A stretch of DNA of 64,000 nucleotides, taken from the NCBI GenBank assembly GCA_024403715.1, contig JAKSRJ010000001.1:62001-126000 (forward strand). The letters are read 5' to 3'. This DNA comes from Saccharofermentans sp. Lineage in GTDB: Bacteria; Bacillota; Clostridia; Saccharofermentanales; Saccharofermentanaceae. Under the pieces are notes generated by a model that worked only from the letters and a program-made list of their open reading frames with translations, did not search any database and was not told where the DNA came from. This document shows positions 63,144 through 64,000 of the stretch, one piece after another. Numbering within the stretch: position 1 is the stretch's first letter; each line of letters begins with the position of its first letter. The translations under genes and the position numbers were made by a program.

Positions 63144-64000
63144 TTAGGTTCCATCACCGTCATTACCGCCAGCTGTTCCAGGCTGTGTAGAAGCTGTTGT
63201 TCCAGCAGGTTCTGTCTGAGACGTTGTTTCGTTAGTAGGCTCAGTTCTTTCAGTTTGCTCTGTTGGCTCTGTCTCTTCTGTAGCCTCTGTTGTCTCAGAA
63301 GTAGATGTTGGTTCAGGCCTTGTTGGATTTGTTGGTGTAGAGCTTGAACCTCCGCTAGAAGAACCACCAGGATTGCTAGCTGGAACCGGTGTAGGTGTAG
63401 GGGTAGCTGTAGGCCTTGGTGTAGGAGTTGGGGTAGGTGTTGGTGTAGCACCTGGAGCGGTTGTCTCAGTAGCTTGAGTTGTAGTTGCTGTTGTTGCTTG
63501 AGTTGTGGCAGCGGTAGTAGTTGTAGCTGTTGTTGTCTCTTCTGTTGCTGTAGTGGATCTTGTTGTTGTCGCACTTGTAGCATCAGTTGTTTCTACAGTA
63601 GCGTATACAGTAGGAGCTGTAATGTCGGAACCTACAACATTGTAATAACGGTTACGCATATCTTCTGCATTCCATCCAGTGGCAGCGCATACAGTTTCGC
63701 AAAGATTTACATCATTATAAATATGGCTGATGTGATCTGTATCAAGATCATCTACAGTTACATTAACCAGTTCAAATTCGACTGTATCGCCTATGACATA
63801 AACTGTAATTCTTTGACCAGGATTTACGTCTACTTCCTTAGTCTGACCTGAAACAGGATTTACGCCAGAAACATGAGCGTGACCAGATGTAAGTACTAAA
63901 ACAGAATTGCCTTCATCATCAACGTAAACATAACCTGAAGTACCACGTATGCCGCAAATCATTGTGGAAGTTCTGATATCAAAAGTCTCATCGTCTCTTA
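63144..64000 (-). CDS. FecR-domain surface protein, 5' end outside window
   Basis: The frame is open from the right edge to the TAA at 63144-63146, about 284 residues. The first part (DDETFDIRTSTMICGIRGTSG, then YVYVDDEG ... HVSGVNPVSGQTKEVDVNPG) matches the FecR sensor-domain pattern with its V-R-G-T core. A segment with two Cys (NLCETVCAATGWNAEDMRNR) follows. The last ~150 residues are a low-complexity Thr/Pro/Ser/Glu linker with TPTPTPTPTPRPTATPTPTP, ending GGNDGDGT without LPXTG or a helix, so an anchor must lie in the missing N-terminus. An ATG at 63962 is inside the FecR motif and is not the start. It opens the cyclase operon and is probably its external sensing partner (inference). Confidence 0.8.
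   Translation of the reverse strand, partial: RDDETFDIRTSTMICGIRGTSGYVYVDDEGNSVLVLTSGHAHVSGVNPVSGQTKEVDVNPGQRITVYVIGDTVEFELVNVTVDDLDTDHISHIYNDVNLCETVCAATGWNAEDMRNRYYNVVGSDITAPTVYATVETTDATSATTTRSTTATEETTTATTTTAATTQATTATTTQATETTAPGATPTPTPTPTPRPTATPTPTPVPASNPGGSSSGGSSSTPTNPTRPEPTSTSETTEATEETEPTEQTERTEPTNETTSQTEPAGTTASTQPGTAGGNDGDGT
63391..63447. repeat. coding low-complexity repeat (Thr-Pro linker)
   Basis: On the reverse strand this stretch encodes near-perfect Thr-Pro dipeptide repeats in the surface linker of the FecR-domain protein. The synonymous codons vary (ACA, ACC, ACT with CCA, CCT, CCG types), so it is a protein-level repeat rather than a fresh DNA expansion. Confidence 0.7.

Noticed and set aside
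63134..63583. Gln/Leu-rich open frame on the reverse strand
   Set aside because: It is a frame-shifted reading of the Thr/Pro repeat region of the FecR-domain gene, which has the better start context and domain content.
63474..63851. Cys/Ser-rich open frame on the forward strand
   Set aside because: It is antisense to the Thr-rich part of the FecR-domain gene, and its composition comes from the repeated codons.
1..64000. tRNA, rRNA, CRISPR array, IS element or prophage
   Set aside because: All gaps are under 200 bases and were read by eye. No cloverleaf, direct-repeat array, transposase or phage gene was found.

Overview
The window reads as a chromosomal segment of a low-GC Gram-positive anaerobe of the class Clostridia, most likely a Lachnospiraceae-like lineage. 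The evidence is the gene set rather than any marker name: FMN-dependent FabK instead of FabI, gatCAB, a spermidine/putrescine potABCD operon, Mn-dependent pyrophosphatase with a regulatory insert, a DUF4250 protein, AGGAGG-type ribosome sites and frequent 1-14 bp gene overlaps. I cannot name the genus. Gene density is very high: no gap exceeds 200 bases, and I see no tRNA, rRNA, IS element, prophage or CRISPR array.

Layout. 1-3784: the end of one YfhO-type membrane protein, a diaminopimelate decarboxylase-like gene and a second YfhO-type protein, translationally coupled. 3785-8492: potABCD behind an operator-like promoter, closed by a strong terminator. 8515-14665: proB, an acyl-CoA synthetase, xth (reverse), L-asparaginase, and a zinc-ribbon/TPM membrane pair. 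14666-20190: a fatty-acid operon fabH-K-D-G-F-Z with a consensus promoter followed at once by a perfect FabT-type palindrome; acpP and acc genes are absent. A GH3 glycosidase follows. 22472-34006: a ten-gene surface-glycan cluster (rfbF, rfbG, rfbH, gtrA, DRE-TIM aldolase fusion, HAD phosphatase, ThDP enzyme, SDR, gtrB-like GT2, large membrane protein). It looks like a route to a CDP-linked, probably C-branched 3,6-dideoxyhexose plus its lipid-linked transfer. 34042-41618: gatCAB and a CNNM/CorC protein flanked by two SurA/PrsA-like membrane-anchored proteins. 41619-49398: rpoB-rpoC with a perfect sigma-A promoter, a structured leader and a terminator, detached from ribosomal-protein genes. 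49423-51954: FchA-like cyclohydrolase, FolD and an RNA uracil methyltransferase. 51956-54579: reverse-strand GT-C-like protein, a small Cys protein and a NifX-CysGly-SlyD fusion. 54693-59600: ppaC, GNAT, HAD, DUF4250 protein and gpmI. 59623-64000: a reverse-strand signalling operon of a FecR-type surface protein (cut by the window edge), a CHASE2 adenylate cyclase and an MBL-GAF-GGDEF protein.

Most striking points: (1) the FecR / CHASE2-cyclase / MBL-GAF-GGDEF operon, predicted to join cAMP and c-di-GMP signalling; (2) the CDP-sugar cluster with a ThDP enzyme, an aldolase fusion and a phosphatase; (3) a FolD that has lost the cyclohydrolase Lys and Gln, sitting next to a separate cyclohydrolase; (4) a NifX-like/metal-binding linker/SlyD-type FKBP fusion; (5) an intact FabT-type operator before a fab operon. 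All functions are from reading the sequence; no searches were run.
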